Positions 1 to 9,128 of a stretch of 64,000 nucleotides of DNA are shown piece by piece. Within the stretch, counting starts at the first letter, position 1. Each line of letters begins with the position of its first letter. This DNA comes from Bacillus sp. BHET2 (GTDB lineage Bacteria; Bacillota; Bacilli; Bacillales; Bacillaceae_B): NCBI RefSeq assembly GCF_005938125.1, contig NZ_VCQN01000005.1, positions 246,040 through 310,039 on the forward strand. The letters are read 5' to 3'. The notes below the pieces were generated by a model, which saw only the letters and a list, made by a program, of their open reading frames with translations, was not told the DNA's origin and did no database searches. Position numbers and translations under genes: made by a program.

Positions 1-804
1 ACGAAATTTCAATCCTTTAACATATACTCTTTTGATGAGGTAATGAACTATTTTAAAGGTAATATAAATTTGGAAGTATTCTTTTACGGGGCAAGTTCAG
101 GCTATCAGTTATGGTACTTAGTGGCATTGATTTGGAGTGTATTCATCCTGTTTATATTTATAAACCTGAAAAAGTTGAATATATTGCTTTTGGTCAGTTT
201 TATATTAAATATAATCGGATTGTTTAGCCAGTCTTATTCAGGGATATTTAATTTACCTGTTTCAACAAGAGATGGGGTTTTCTTTGGGCTATTTTATACC
301 ACGCTTGGATGTTTTTTCGCTTACAACAAAACAGAGATTATGAAAAAGATTAATAAACAAAAAGCATCACGGTTTTTAGCTGCTTTTATTATATTCTCCG
401 TTCTTCAAATAGTTGAAAGGCTTGTAACAGTTTTTATACTGGATGGTAAAATTGGAGATTACTTTATCTTTACCGTTCCAACAACCATCAGTCTTTTCCT
501 ATATGTGATGTCTAAACCTGAACTAGGAAAAAAATCGATACTTACCAATATTGGTAAAAATTCAATAGGTATATATGTAATACATGTATTTTTCATTAAA
601 TTTATTAATCTAATGATAGATGTTTTAGGGGTAAGTTCAATTAATGAAACCATTATATGGAATATCATTTTAAGTCCAGCTATTTTGATTATCTCGTATA
701 TCTCCTATCAATTTTTACAAAAGGTTAAAGATAGATTTTTCTTATTTATTGTCTATTTATATAACAAATATAAGGAACCTAATTTAGTAGATTGGAAGGA
801 ATAG
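1..804 (+). CDS. Membrane acyltransferase, acyltransferase-3 (OafA-like) family, 5' end outside window
   Basis: The reading frame is open from base 1, so the true start lies upstream. A methionine at 43 is internal. The visible part (about 267 residues) is very hydrophobic with roughly seven membrane segments. It carries the family's LWYLVALIW-type segment near its beginning and a late NSIGIYVIHVFF segment, both typical of the C-terminal half of acyltransferase-3 proteins, which O-acetylate surface sugars using cytoplasmic acyl-CoA. The next genes (tagD, tagB) make teichoic acid, so a wall-polymer or polysaccharide substrate is plausible but is an inference. The family is fairly certain; the substrate is unknown. 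Confidence 0.75.
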   Translation, partial: TKFQSFNIYSFDEVMNYFKGNINLEVFFYGASSGYQLWYLVALIWSVFILFIFINLKKLNILLLVSFILNIIGLFSQSYSGIFNLPVSTRDGVFFGLFYTTLGCFFAYNKTEIMKKINKQKASRFLAAFIIFSVLQIVERLVTVFILDGKIGDYFIFTVPTTISLFLYVMSKPELGKKSILTNIGKNSIGIYVIHVFFIKFINLMIDVLGVSSINETIIWNIILSPAILIISYISYQFLQKVKDRFFLFIVYLYNKYKEPNLVDWKE

Positions 805-1140
805 AAAAAATTACAATTGTAAATGTAGTGTAAATATATTAATTTATGGGTAATGATTAATTAATGTTCAATCATTTTTCACAGGCAACTGTTGATAACT
901 CATAGGGCCTCGGTTAGAATGAAGTAGAATGGAGCACTTACAATATTCGACAACTATTTATTAAGGAATTGTAAATTTCTCATAATCGTACTGTAAAGAA
1001 TATTGAGTATAATGTTGAATATGTTGCTAGGGAAATTCATAAATTCCAATTCTATTTTTCATCATAAGATAATAAAGTTAAGCACATATAAAGGGAATGT
1101 AACAATTAGCTGAAGGTTTAGTTACAGGAGGAGAATATAA
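805..1140. other. AT-rich intergenic region before tagD
   Basis: 336 bases without a convincing gene. The region is AT-rich and contains a WalR-like direct repeat at 818-834 and a TATAAT hexamer just after position 1012, without a convincing -35 at normal spacing. The tagD ribosome site AGGAGG lies about 8 bases before the ATG at 1141. No terminator hairpin for the acyltransferase gene was recognised. Confidence 0.5.
818..834 (+). promoter_or_regulatory. WalR (YycF)-like binding site
   Basis: TGTAAA, five bases (TGTAG), then TGTAAA. This matches the published WalR consensus TGTWAH-N5-TGTWAH exactly. In Bacillus subtilis WalR binds the tag promoter region, which fits the downstream tagD-tagB genes. 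Occupancy here is an inference. Confidence 0.5.
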
Positions 1141-1533
1141 ATGAAAAAGGTAATTACGTATGGAACGTTTGATTTATTGCATTGGGGTCATATTAATTTA
1201 TTAAAAAGAGCAAAACAGCTAGGAGACCATTTAACCGTTGCCATTTCATCAGATGAATTCAATGAGTTGAAAAATAAAGAGTCTTATCATAGTTTTGAAA
1301 ACAGAAAAATGATATTGGAGTCTATTAGATATGTGGACGAGGTCATTGCTGAAAATGAATGGGAGCAAAAAATTTCTGATGTAGTCGAAAATGAGATAGA
1401 TATTTTTGTGATGGGAGACGACTGGAAAGGGAAATTTGATTTCTTAAAGGACTACTGTGAAGTGGTTTACCTCCCTAGAACAATCGGTATTTCTACTACC
1501 AAAATTAAAAAAGATCTTTTGCAAGTTAAATGA
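1141..1533 (+). CDS. tagD: Glycerol-3-phosphate cytidylyltransferase TagD/TarD
   Basis: Makes CDP-glycerol from CTP and sn-glycerol 3-phosphate, the activated precursor for poly(glycerol phosphate) teichoic acid and linkage units. The 130-residue length is normal for the family. The nucleotidyltransferase signature GTFDLLHWGH lies at residues 8-17 and the second conserved motif ISTTKIK lies near the C-terminus. The start has a good AGGAGG Shine-Dalgarno site. The stop overlaps the start of the following tagB-like gene by four bases (ATGA), indicating translational coupling. gpsA, which supplies glycerol 3-phosphate, is 6.5 kb downstream. Identification is strong. Confidence 0.95.
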   Translation: MKKVITYGTFDLLHWGHINLLKRAKQLGDHLTVAISSDEFNELKNKESYHSFENRKMILESIRYVDEVIAENEWEQKISDVVENEIDIFVMGDDWKGKFDFLKDYCEVVYLPRTIGISTTKIKKDLLQVK

Positions 1534-2702
1534 TAATGAGAGAAATAGCTATTACTCTTTATTTAGCTGTTTTCAGTATCATATTCAAACTGAGTCAATG
1601 GTTTCCACTGGAAAACAAAGTAACCTTTGTTGTCTCATTTAGTGAAAATAACAAGAGTATATATAAAGAGATGATACGACAAGATCTTTCTTGTCGTACT
1701 CTTTTTTTAACCACAGAAAAAATGTATTCTTCTTTCTCTAAACTTGAGAAATCAACAACGTTACTTTTTGAGATGAAAAGACCTATCGATTTCCTGCGTT
1801 CTATTTATCATTTAGCAACTTCCAAAATAATATTCGTGGATAATTATTATGGTTTTTTGGCGAAATCAAACTTTAAACCAGGCGTTGAGTGTATTCAATT
1901 GTGGCATGCGAATGGAGCAATTAAAAAATTCGGCCTGAAAGACCCTTCTATAAAGTCAAGAAGTGAAAAGGCGATACAACGATTTCATACCGTATATCAA
2001 CGGTTTAGCACGGTGGTTGTGGGTTCGGATGCGATGACGGATATTTACAAACAAGCTTTTGGTATAAATGATAAGCGAATGGTTAGAACGGGCATTCCCA
2101 GAACCGATGTTTTTTTTGATCAATCGATAAAAAAGAAGGCAGAAGAAAAACTCAAAAAGAATCATCCTTTTTTAGAAAATAAAAAAGTGATCTTATATGC
2201 TCCAACATATCGTGAAGATGAGCTAATCGACGCTAAATTGAATCTCGACTTGAAAAAAATGGCTGACAGGTTTGATGAAGATTATATCTTATTACTAAAA
2301 CTTCATCCGGCCATAAAGAATCGTTTCGAAATACCGTCGGATTTATCTGAGTTTATATATGATTTTTCTAATAACCCCAGTATGAATGAAATGTTATTTA
2401 TTACAGATATTCTTATTACGGACTATTCGTCTATTCCATTTGAATACACTCTATTGAATCGTCCGGTCATCTTCTATTTATATGACCTTGAAGACTATAA
2501 AAGTGAGCGTGGGGTTTGGGACGGTTTCTTAGAATATTTGCCTGGACCAATAGCTGAAAATACGGATGATATTATTCGTTTAATTGAAGAGAATTCATTT
2601 GATTCGGAGAGAATCCATTCTTTCGCGGATAAGTGGAACCAATATTCCAAGGGGCAATCCAGTAGAAATGTAGTGGACTTAGTGAAAGGCTTATTAAAAT
2701 AA
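1530..2702 (+). CDS. tagB: CDP-glycerol glycerophosphotransferase, TagB-like primase
   Basis: Member of the CDP-glycerol:poly(glycerophosphate) transferase family, a membrane-associated cytoplasmic enzyme. Its length (390 aa) fits TagB/TarB, which adds the first glycerol phosphate to the ManNAc-GlcNAc-PP-undecaprenol linkage unit, and not the much longer TagF polymerase. Visible signatures are QLWHANGAIKKFGL (residues about 123-136), VLYAPTYRED and a late DILITDYSSIPFEY segment that binds CDP-glycerol in the family. The N-terminus is hydrophobic. The start at 1530 overlaps the tagD stop; an ATG at 1536 in the same frame is equally possible. The family is certain. TagB over another short member is inferred from length and the tagD partner. 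Confidence 0.85.
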   Translation: MIMREIAITLYLAVFSIIFKLSQWFPLENKVTFVVSFSENNKSIYKEMIRQDLSCRTLFLTTEKMYSSFSKLEKSTTLLFEMKRPIDFLRSIYHLATSKIIFVDNYYGFLAKSNFKPGVECIQLWHANGAIKKFGLKDPSIKSRSEKAIQRFHTVYQRFSTVVVGSDAMTDIYKQAFGINDKRMVRTGIPRTDVFFDQSIKKKAEEKLKKNHPFLENKKVILYAPTYREDELIDAKLNLDLKKMADRFDEDYILLLKLHPAIKNRFEIPSDLSEFIYDFSNNPSMNEMLFITDILITDYSSIPFEYTLLNRPVIFYLYDLEDYKSERGVWDGFLEYLPGPIAENTDDIIRLIEENSFDSERIHSFADKWNQYSKGQSSRNVVDLVKGLLK

Positions 2703-2716
2703 TACACTTCTATTCA

Positions 2717-2759
2717 AAAAGCACCGATGCCTCCCTAAAGGAGTTCATCGGTGCTTTTG
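2717..2759. terminator. Bidirectional intrinsic terminator between tagB and the glucosaminidase gene
   Basis: The arms AAAAGCACCGATG and CATCGGTGCTTTT are complementary, and an inner CTCC/GGAG stem extends the hairpin. A- and T-runs flank it on both sides, so it can serve both converging genes. Confidence 0.85.
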
Positions 2760-2768
2760 TCTTCTTAC

Positions 2769-5573
2769 TTATTTCGCCCCGTATAAAGGTTTATCAAAAT
2801 ACAGAGTATAGTTATCCAATAATTCATAGATATTAAAAATACTATTTACTTGCTTATAAGCCCAACCGATATCTGTAGCATATTGGTGAGTGCTTTCAGG
2901 GTTCCATCTCATTTTATAGAGAGTATCTTGTTGGAAGCCATCACGGTAAATATAGCCTTGGCTAATTAATTGAGCTCCGCCGATAATGGCATCTTCTGGT
3001 GTGAACCAGCCTTGTTCATAAGCAGTTTTAGCACCGCATTCCAAGGCACATTGATCAAAAGCACCATAGCCGTACATGTTATACACGACAACACCATTGT
3101 ACAACGTGCCTTTTGCAAGATTAGAAGTCCCATTGCCAGTTTCAAGTAATGCATGCGAGATTAGATAGACTTCATTGACCTTGTACTTATTCGCAGCGTC
3201 TACAAAAGCTTGCCCTTTGCTGTCCAGGATTCCTTTTCCTTCCAGTACCTTTTGGTTGATCTCAGAAACACTTAAATTAGCGGGTAAGGAAAGTTTCAGA
3301 AATTGGTAATATTCCTTACTGCCGAATGTGAAGTTTTCAGGATCAAGATATGTTATAACATCTTCAGCATTTGCATTTTTCCACGTAACGCGGACTTCTA
3401 CCCAATCTCCTTGTTTACCGATCACATATACACCGTCGTTTTTATTTAACGTTTGAACGATATTTGCACTTGAATTTGTATTCGGAGAAGAGCGCACATT
3501 CACTCTATCTGTGACAATCCCTTTATTCATATTTACATAATCAGCATATATATAGGCAGCTTCATTTCGATATTTATCGGTTTGAGGGCTATTATTCATC
3601 TGGCGAGCTAACATTTCATCCAATGTCATCCCGTAGTCTGTAAAATCTTGAATAACATCGGTCCCCATTGTTTTTACATCATCTTTGTTGATATATGAAA
3701 CGGTAGGCTCTCCGCTAATATAGACAGTGGCTTCATACCAGTTAGAAGAAAAAGTCTTGTATTTTAACACGGTACCTTTGGGATAATCTTTGATTATGTT
3801 TGAAGATTTTGACGCTTTAGAGTAAATATCCGTCGGGCTCTTCAAGGAAAGTCCCTGTAAGCTATCTTGTTTATCCAGAATGTTTTCTACATGACTTGCA
3901 TCAATGTATCCGCTTGTGCGGTGACCGTTAACATATACAATCGCTTCATACCATCCTCCAATAAAGGAGGTGTAATACAAAACCGTGCCTTCAGGATAGC
4001 TTTTTAATACTGCAGAAGAAGTGTTCGCTTTAGAAAACACTTTAGTAGGTGTTTGTAAGCCTATTCCCCTTAGCTGCTTCTGGTCATTTACACTGTTTTC
4101 AACATCAGAAGCGTGAATATATCCGGTCCTGCGATGGCCATTGATGTATACAGTACATTCATACCATCCGTCGATAAACGTTTTATAAACCAGAATACTA
4201 CCTGCACTATAGCTCTTAAGAATACTAGTATTAGTCGATACTCCGCTATAAATAGGAGTTGAGCTTAGTGTGGCGACCCCCTTAAGGGTCTTTTGAGTAC
4301 CATCAACATTTGTTACATCACCGGTTTTAATATATCCAGTGGTCGGTTGACCATTGATATACACCGTACATTCATACCATCCGTTGATGAACGTTTTATA
4401 CACCAGAATAGTTCCCGATGAGTAGCTTTTTAAAACGCTTGAACTAGTAGAAGGTCCGTTATAAATAGAAGTAGTGTCTATTGCAACCCCTTTAAGTGGA
4501 ACTTGTTCACTCACTACTTTCGTTACATCAGCGGCTTTAATGTAACCGGTCCTGGCACTGCCATTTACATAAACGAGGCATTCATACCAGCCGGAAGTGA
4601 ACGTTTTGTAATAGAGAATACTCCCAATGCTATATGTTTTAATGACACTAGAATGTTCAGACGCTTGAGAATATATATTTGTTGGTGATTGCACCCCTGC
4701 GCCTTTCACATTTGTTTGGTCCGTTATTACATTTTCAACATCATTTTTAGAAATGTAACCCGTACTAGCTTTGCCATTGACATACACAGTAGCAATAAAC
4801 CATTGTGAATTAAGAGCTTTATATTTTAGAATACTCCCTTGTTCATAGCTTTTAAGCTTTTGAGAGCTGGTTGATAGCTCTTTGTACACATGAGTGGGAC
4901 TCTTCAAGGCAATTCCATTGTAAGATTCACTGCTTACTTGCAGTGATGCTTTCGAAAAAGTGGAAAAGGATTTAGGTTGTTTTAATGGTACTTCTTCCTT
5001 AACCTCCGCTTGTTCTACATCTTTGGTGCTTTTCTTCATTAAGGGTTCTTGAACCGATTTTTCATCAGAACTTTCGACTATTTCAGTCTCCTCATCAGCG
5101 CGTATTGTATCATCATTATTCGCACCTTCGTTTTGATCAACAGTTTCTTCTAATGTAGAACCTGCCTCTGTCTGTGTTTTTTCATCGTTATTCAATTTTT
5201 CTTGAGTTCCATTATCTTGATTTGTTTCACTCACTTCAGGAACCTCTTGGGTGGTAACGAATTTACTTAATACGTAACCTTTAAGATCTTCTTTCAATTC
5301 ATCGCTAGAATAGACTACCAATGAATATGTAGAATCTTCCTTTGTATCTGGAAGAAGTGATACTTCCGAATCCGCAGGGATCTCGATTAGTATTTCACTT
5401 TCCTCTGAAGGTTCTTTATACATGCTAATAACTTCATTGGTATCCTCATTGGAAACGATCGCACTCTTACCATTTGAAACTTCACTTATCTCGGCTTGAG
5501 CGAAGCCTGAAAAATTAGAAAAAACAAGTAAAGCGGCCAGCAAAGAAAAACAAATCTTTTTAATTTGATTCAT
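2769..5573 (-). CDS. Secreted endo-beta-N-acetylglucosaminidase with SH3 repeats
   Basis: A 934-residue autolysin-type protein. An N-terminal signal peptide ends near the AQA at residues 25-27. Next come a first SH3-like segment (about 45-110) and an acidic Glu/Asp/Thr-rich linker (about 110-210). Six tandem SH3-type repeats of about 70 residues follow (about 212-640), each with a GWYE(A/C)xVYVNG-like core and a GYI strand. A further SH3 domain with VNVRSSPNTNSS lies near 685-700. The C-terminal glucosaminidase domain (about 775-930) has the signature SHALLETGNGTSNLA, where the Glu is the expected catalytic acid. It should cleave GlcNAc-MurNAc bonds in the wall. Domain layout resembles LytD-type enzymes. 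The GGAGGG ribosome site lies an unusually long 15 bases before the ATG. Confidence 0.88.
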   Translation of the reverse strand: MNQIKKICFSLLAALLVFSNFSGFAQAEISEVSNGKSAIVSNEDTNEVISMYKEPSEESEILIEIPADSEVSLLPDTKEDSTYSLVVYSSDELKEDLKGYVLSKFVTTQEVPEVSETNQDNGTQEKLNNDEKTQTEAGSTLEETVDQNEGANNDDTIRADEETEIVESSDEKSVQEPLMKKSTKDVEQAEVKEEVPLKQPKSFSTFSKASLQVSSESYNGIALKSPTHVYKELSTSSQKLKSYEQGSILKYKALNSQWFIATVYVNGKASTGYISKNDVENVITDQTNVKGAGVQSPTNIYSQASEHSSVIKTYSIGSILYYKTFTSGWYECLVYVNGSARTGYIKAADVTKVVSEQVPLKGVAIDTTSIYNGPSTSSSVLKSYSSGTILVYKTFINGWYECTVYINGQPTTGYIKTGDVTNVDGTQKTLKGVATLSSTPIYSGVSTNTSILKSYSAGSILVYKTFIDGWYECTVYINGHRRTGYIHASDVENSVNDQKQLRGIGLQTPTKVFSKANTSSAVLKSYPEGTVLYYTSFIGGWYEAIVYVNGHRTSGYIDASHVENILDKQDSLQGLSLKSPTDIYSKASKSSNIIKDYPKGTVLKYKTFSSNWYEATVYISGEPTVSYINKDDVKTMGTDVIQDFTDYGMTLDEMLARQMNNSPQTDKYRNEAAYIYADYVNMNKGIVTDRVNVRSSPNTNSSANIVQTLNKNDGVYVIGKQGDWVEVRVTWKNANAEDVITYLDPENFTFGSKEYYQFLKLSLPANLSVSEINQKVLEGKGILDSKGQAFVDAANKYKVNEVYLISHALLETGNGTSNLAKGTLYNGVVVYNMYGYGAFDQCALECGAKTAYEQGWFTPEDAIIGGAQLISQGYIYRDGFQQDTLYKMRWNPESTHQYATDIGWAYKQVNSIFNIYELLDNYTLYFDKPLYGAK

Positions 5574-5612
5574 GATTGTGTAATTAATCCCTCCAAAAGT
5601 TAGATTAAGTAA

Positions 5613-5629
5613 TTTACAAAAAAATTACT
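5613..5629 (-). promoter_or_regulatory. Possible WalR site upstream of the glucosaminidase gene
   Basis: On the minus strand the sequence reads AGTAAT, five T, TGTAAA. This matches TGTWAH-N5-TGTWAH with one mismatch in the first half-site. It lies about 40-56 bases before the start codon. WalR controls wall hydrolases in Bacillus, so the place is fitting, but AT-rich sequence makes chance matches likely. Confidence 0.3.
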
Positions 5630-5803
5630 TATATGACAAAATAATTCTATCATATGTCGAAATATAAAAGAATAGTATTCTAAAAATGTAATATTTTTCT
5701 ATATAGTTACTAAATAATTCAAGCATATACTTTATTTACTTATATATTATTTCAAAATAGTCATTTGTGAAATGAGTATGTAATATAGTGAGGGCGGTTT
5801 TAA

Positions 5804-5837
5804 TATTAAAAAAGAATCTGCTTATAAACAGATTCTT
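5804..5837 (-). terminator. Terminator of the LTA-synthase-like gene
   Basis: On the minus strand AAGAATCTG and CAGATTCTT pair around an 8-base loop and are followed by a run of T. It lies about 200 bases past the stop at 6041. Confidence 0.6.
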
Positions 5838-6040
5838 ACAAAGGATGTATATACTTTAAATAGTAGAAGCAGAAGAAGAGCTCTATTTATTGTAGAGGTT
5901 TGTTTATATTTGAATAGTATGGCTGTGGATACAAAAGGAATAAATAGAAACCAAATTTCTTGAATTTAGGTCTGCTTATAAATTCGTTTTTTCGTAGTAT
6001 GTACTAAAAAACAGCAAACGTTATTATCATATCGACCGGT

Positions 6041-7837
6041 TTATTTTTTCTTGAAGTAGTCTCCCTTTATAATGAAATTTGAAATTTCAAGTAGATGTTG
6101 CTGCTTATCAGATAATCCTTCTTTAACTGTTGTACGACTAATAGTGAGTGGTGTTTCTACATATCCCCCGTTAGGGATGATTACGCTATCTTGTGGATTA
6201 TTTATAAGACTATCACCTAATGCATTAGAAAGATGCTCAGGTTTTAGATCCATTATGGACCCAAGTGTGGGGAATATATCGATTTGGCCCCCCATTGAAT
6301 AATTGATGGTCTTTTTAATGGAGGGATTATATATAAGAAATGGAACAGTTGCGAATGTTCTATACCATTCCTCAGTAGAAATATCCTTTTGAAGCCATTG
6401 CTCCAATAAAGATTTATCCCGGTGGAAAATGCCGTTGTGATCACCATATATAACAATAATCGAATCGTTGAGAAGACCCTGTTTTTTCAACGATTCGATA
6501 AATTTATTGAGCGCTTCATCTGTATATCGTACCGTTTGAAAGTAGTCTCCAAGCAAAGTACTATTCAAACTATCCGGCATAGATAGTGATTTCTGATTAT
6601 GAGGCAATTGATATGGCATATGATTAGACAATGTCACAATAAAGGAATAAAACGGCTTGCTTTGCTTTCCCAAAACCTTTGCTGTTTCAGTGAACATTTC
6701 CTTATCTCCAACCCCCATTCCGATGATCTCTTGTTGAGGGAATTGCTCGATGGATATATAGTCATCGAATCCTAAGGAAGGATACATGAGGTTACGATTC
6801 CAAAATGTCTTCTCATCTGCATGGACAGCAAGGGTCGTGTATCCTTCTTTTTTTAAATAACTTCCAATAGAATGGTAAGTGTTAGAGGGGTACCTGAAAA
6901 AGACAGATCCCATTTTCAAGGGGAATAAGGAAGTTTGAGTTAAGAATTCAGCATCTGAACTGTTTCCTCCAATGGTTTGGGCATAAAAATTCGGGAATAT
7001 AATGCTGTTCTTTAAAAGCTTATTAAGGGTAGGGGTAATCACTTGACCATTTACTTCCTTGTTCAATACAAATTGCTGCAACGATTCAACCTGAATCATA
7101 ATAAGATTCTTATCTTTTCCTATACCTGCATATTCGGATTTCATGTGTATTACTGGCTTTTGGTTTAGGTGTTGTTTAATTCTTTTTCTATCGTCTATTG
7201 AGAGCGAGAAATTAGCATCACGGATATGGGAGTATGCATCAATGGCATGATGTCCGATAAGCCCATATTGAACTACTAAGTCTAGGGAGTCATATGTTTG
7301 AATTGGATTGGCTATGTGATCGATATACAGCAATTTAACAGGTTTTAATGAAATGCTAATTGCACCTACTATAAAAAGCGGTATAAACCTTTTTATGATG
7401 GATGGACTTTTGTGATACAGAAATGAAGGGTTCATGAAGATAAAAGAAAGAATAAATAGGTCAATGAAATATAGTGAATATATAAATCGAAATAGGTAGA
7501 AGATACTTTCTTCAAGCCCAGATAAATTAGTGGTTTGATATAGGGTTGATATTGTGATGGGTGAACTGAAGTAGTCCAAATAGAGTGTATTGGATAAGAG
7601 AACAATTGAAAGAAGCAAGTTTACAAGAAGAGAATAGAGCAATCTCCATTTATTTTGAAATGAAAAAGAGAATGCATAAAACAAAAGCAAAAACCCAACT
7701 GTTGTGGAAAAGACACCGCTTGAAAAAGTGGTGTCAGTGAAGGAATGGAAAAGGATGATCTTAACCAAAACAATAAAATAAATGAGTTCATTGGATAAAC
7801 GTTTAATCGTGTTCTTTGCAACATTCAAACTTTGCAT
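6041..7837 (-). CDS. LTA synthase family phosphoglycerol transferase/sulfatase-like membrane protein
   Basis: A 598-residue protein with about five N-terminal membrane segments (to about residue 170) and an extracellular alkaline-phosphatase/sulfatase-fold domain, the layout of LtaS, YfnI, YqgS and YvgJ. Family residues seen: the metal-binding Glu in MIQVESLQ (E251) and the DH pair in YGDHNG (D466, H467). The nucleophile loop reads GGNSSDAEF (290-298), so a serine (S293) stands where LtaS-type enzymes have the catalytic threonine of GKTSD. Such enzymes transfer glycerol phosphate from phosphatidylglycerol to a polymer or its primer. The neighbouring gpsA and tag genes fit a glycerol-phosphate theme. 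The exact paralogue is unclear. Confidence 0.8.
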   Translation of the reverse strand: MQSLNVAKNTIKRLSNELIYFIVLVKIILFHSFTDTTFSSGVFSTTVGFLLLFYAFSFSFQNKWRLLYSLLVNLLLSIVLLSNTLYLDYFSSPITISTLYQTTNLSGLEESIFYLFRFIYSLYFIDLFILSFIFMNPSFLYHKSPSIIKRFIPLFIVGAISISLKPVKLLYIDHIANPIQTYDSLDLVVQYGLIGHHAIDAYSHIRDANFSLSIDDRKRIKQHLNQKPVIHMKSEYAGIGKDKNLIMIQVESLQQFVLNKEVNGQVITPTLNKLLKNSIIFPNFYAQTIGGNSSDAEFLTQTSLFPLKMGSVFFRYPSNTYHSIGSYLKKEGYTTLAVHADEKTFWNRNLMYPSLGFDDYISIEQFPQQEIIGMGVGDKEMFTETAKVLGKQSKPFYSFIVTLSNHMPYQLPHNQKSLSMPDSLNSTLLGDYFQTVRYTDEALNKFIESLKKQGLLNDSIIVIYGDHNGIFHRDKSLLEQWLQKDISTEEWYRTFATVPFLIYNPSIKKTINYSMGGQIDIFPTLGSIMDLKPEHLSNALGDSLINNPQDSVIIPNGGYVETPLTISRTTVKEGLSDKQQHLLEISNFIIKGDYFKKK

Positions 7838-8034
7838 GAGATGTTCACACCCTACTTATGAATATAGAGTTTAGTGTATGATTACCATAATAAATATATT
7901 CATTATGGGGAGTTATTCTTATTATATGGGGAATATAATAAATGACTAATACTTTGTGATATACTGATGAAAATTTATTGAATGAAACAATGATGGAAAA
8001 TATTAATTAATTTAGTTTTAGGCGGTGTACAATC

Positions 8035-9084
8035 ATGAACCAACAACCAATCGCAGTCATCGGTACAGGAAGCTGGGGGACGGCCCTTGCCATGGTACTG
8101 GCTGACAATGGTTTAGACGTGAAGATATGGGGAAGAAGCAAGGAAACCATTGATGAAATCAATCAATACCACAGAAACGAAAGATACATAAAGAATGTAG
8201 AGCTCCCAGAGAATATCGTGGGATACCTTGATCTGAAAGAAGCATTGGAAGAAACGGACACCATTATACTGGCGGTTCCTACCAAGGCGATGCGAGAGGT
8301 TCTCTCAAAGATCCAGGAAGTACAGGAACAAGCATTGACCATTGTTCATGTAAGCAAAGGGATTGAACCGGAATCATTGTTAAGGATATCCGAAATCATC
8401 GAGGATTCGATGGATCGAGTGAATTTAAAGGATATTGTTGTTCTATCAGGACCGAGTCACGCGGAAGAAGTGAGTTTGCGTCAGCCGACAACGGTCGTAG
8501 CTGCTTCAAAGAATCCCGATTCGTCCATCATGGTGCAAAACATGTTCACAAATCATTACTTCAGAGTGTATACCAACACAGATATCGTTGGGGTTGAAAT
8601 TGGTGGAGCTCTTAAGAATATCATCGCACTAGCGGCTGGCGTGGCAGATGGATTGGGATATGGAGATAACGCCAAAGCCGCTTTAGTCACCAGGGGGCTT
8701 AGTGAGATTTCAAGGCTCGGTTCGAAGATGGGAGCGAATCCCTTAACGTTTTCAGGGTTATCGGGAATCGGTGACCTGATTGTGACGTGTACAAGTGTCC
8801 ACTCCCGTAACTGGAGAGCCGGGAATATGCTCGGAAAGGGTATGGCATTAGAAGAGGTACTGGATAATATGGGCATGGTCGTCGAAGGAGTAAGAACGAC
8901 GAAAGCGGCTAAGCAACTGGCAGAGAAATTAGAGGTGAACATGCCGATTACCGATGCTTTATTTGATCTTCTATTTAATGGAGTTCAAGCGAAGGAAGCT
9001 GTCGACCGATTAATGCAGCGAAGCAAAACCCATGAAATGGAAGACCTCGTCGTACTGCTTGAGAACAAATTAATCGAAGAGTAA
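8035..9084 (+). CDS. gpsA: NAD(P)H-dependent glycerol-3-phosphate dehydrogenase GpsA
   Basis: Reduces dihydroxyacetone phosphate to sn-glycerol 3-phosphate for phospholipid and teichoic acid synthesis. It has the N-terminal Rossmann motif GTGSWGTALA (residues 10-19), the family segment VLSGPSHAEEV, the catalytic-lysine region EIGGALKNIIALAAG and the substrate-binding GLSGIGDLIVTC. Length 349 is typical. AGGCGGTG precedes the ATG by about 10 bases. In many bacilli gpsA follows der; here it sits alone among teichoic-acid genes, where it would feed TagD. Identification is strong. Confidence 0.96.
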   Translation: MNQQPIAVIGTGSWGTALAMVLADNGLDVKIWGRSKETIDEINQYHRNERYIKNVELPENIVGYLDLKEALEETDTIILAVPTKAMREVLSKIQEVQEQALTIVHVSKGIEPESLLRISEIIEDSMDRVNLKDIVVLSGPSHAEEVSLRQPTTVVAASKNPDSSIMVQNMFTNHYFRVYTNTDIVGVEIGGALKNIIALAAGVADGLGYGDNAKAALVTRGLSEISRLGSKMGANPLTFSGLSGIGDLIVTCTSVHSRNWRAGNMLGKGMALEEVLDNMGMVVEGVRTTKAAKQLAEKLEVNMPITDALFDLLFNGVQAKEAVDRLMQRSKTHEMEDLVVLLENKLIEE

Positions 9085-9087
9085 AAG

Positions 9088-9124
9088 AAAACCGTGAATC
9101 CTATAGTTGGATTCACGGTTTTTA
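9088..9124. terminator. Bidirectional terminator between gpsA and the convergent glycosyltransferase gene
   Basis: AAAACCGTGAATCC and GGATTCACGGTTTT form a 14-bp stem with a 7-base loop. An A-run before and a T-run after make it usable from either side. Confidence 0.9.
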
Positions 9125-9128
9125 CGTA

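Larger units (their letters stand above)
5574..6040. other. AT-rich intergenic region with glucosaminidase promoter area
   Basis: 467 bases with no credible gene. It holds a one-mismatch WalR-like site at 5613-5629, directly upstream of the glucosaminidase gene, and a hairpin at 5804-5837 that reads as a terminator for the LTA-synthase-like gene. Nothing else was recognised between 5840 and 6040. Confidence 0.5.

Noticed and set aside
8556..8942. 128-codon minus-strand frame opposite gpsA
   Set aside because: Antisense shadow of a well-conserved enzyme gene.
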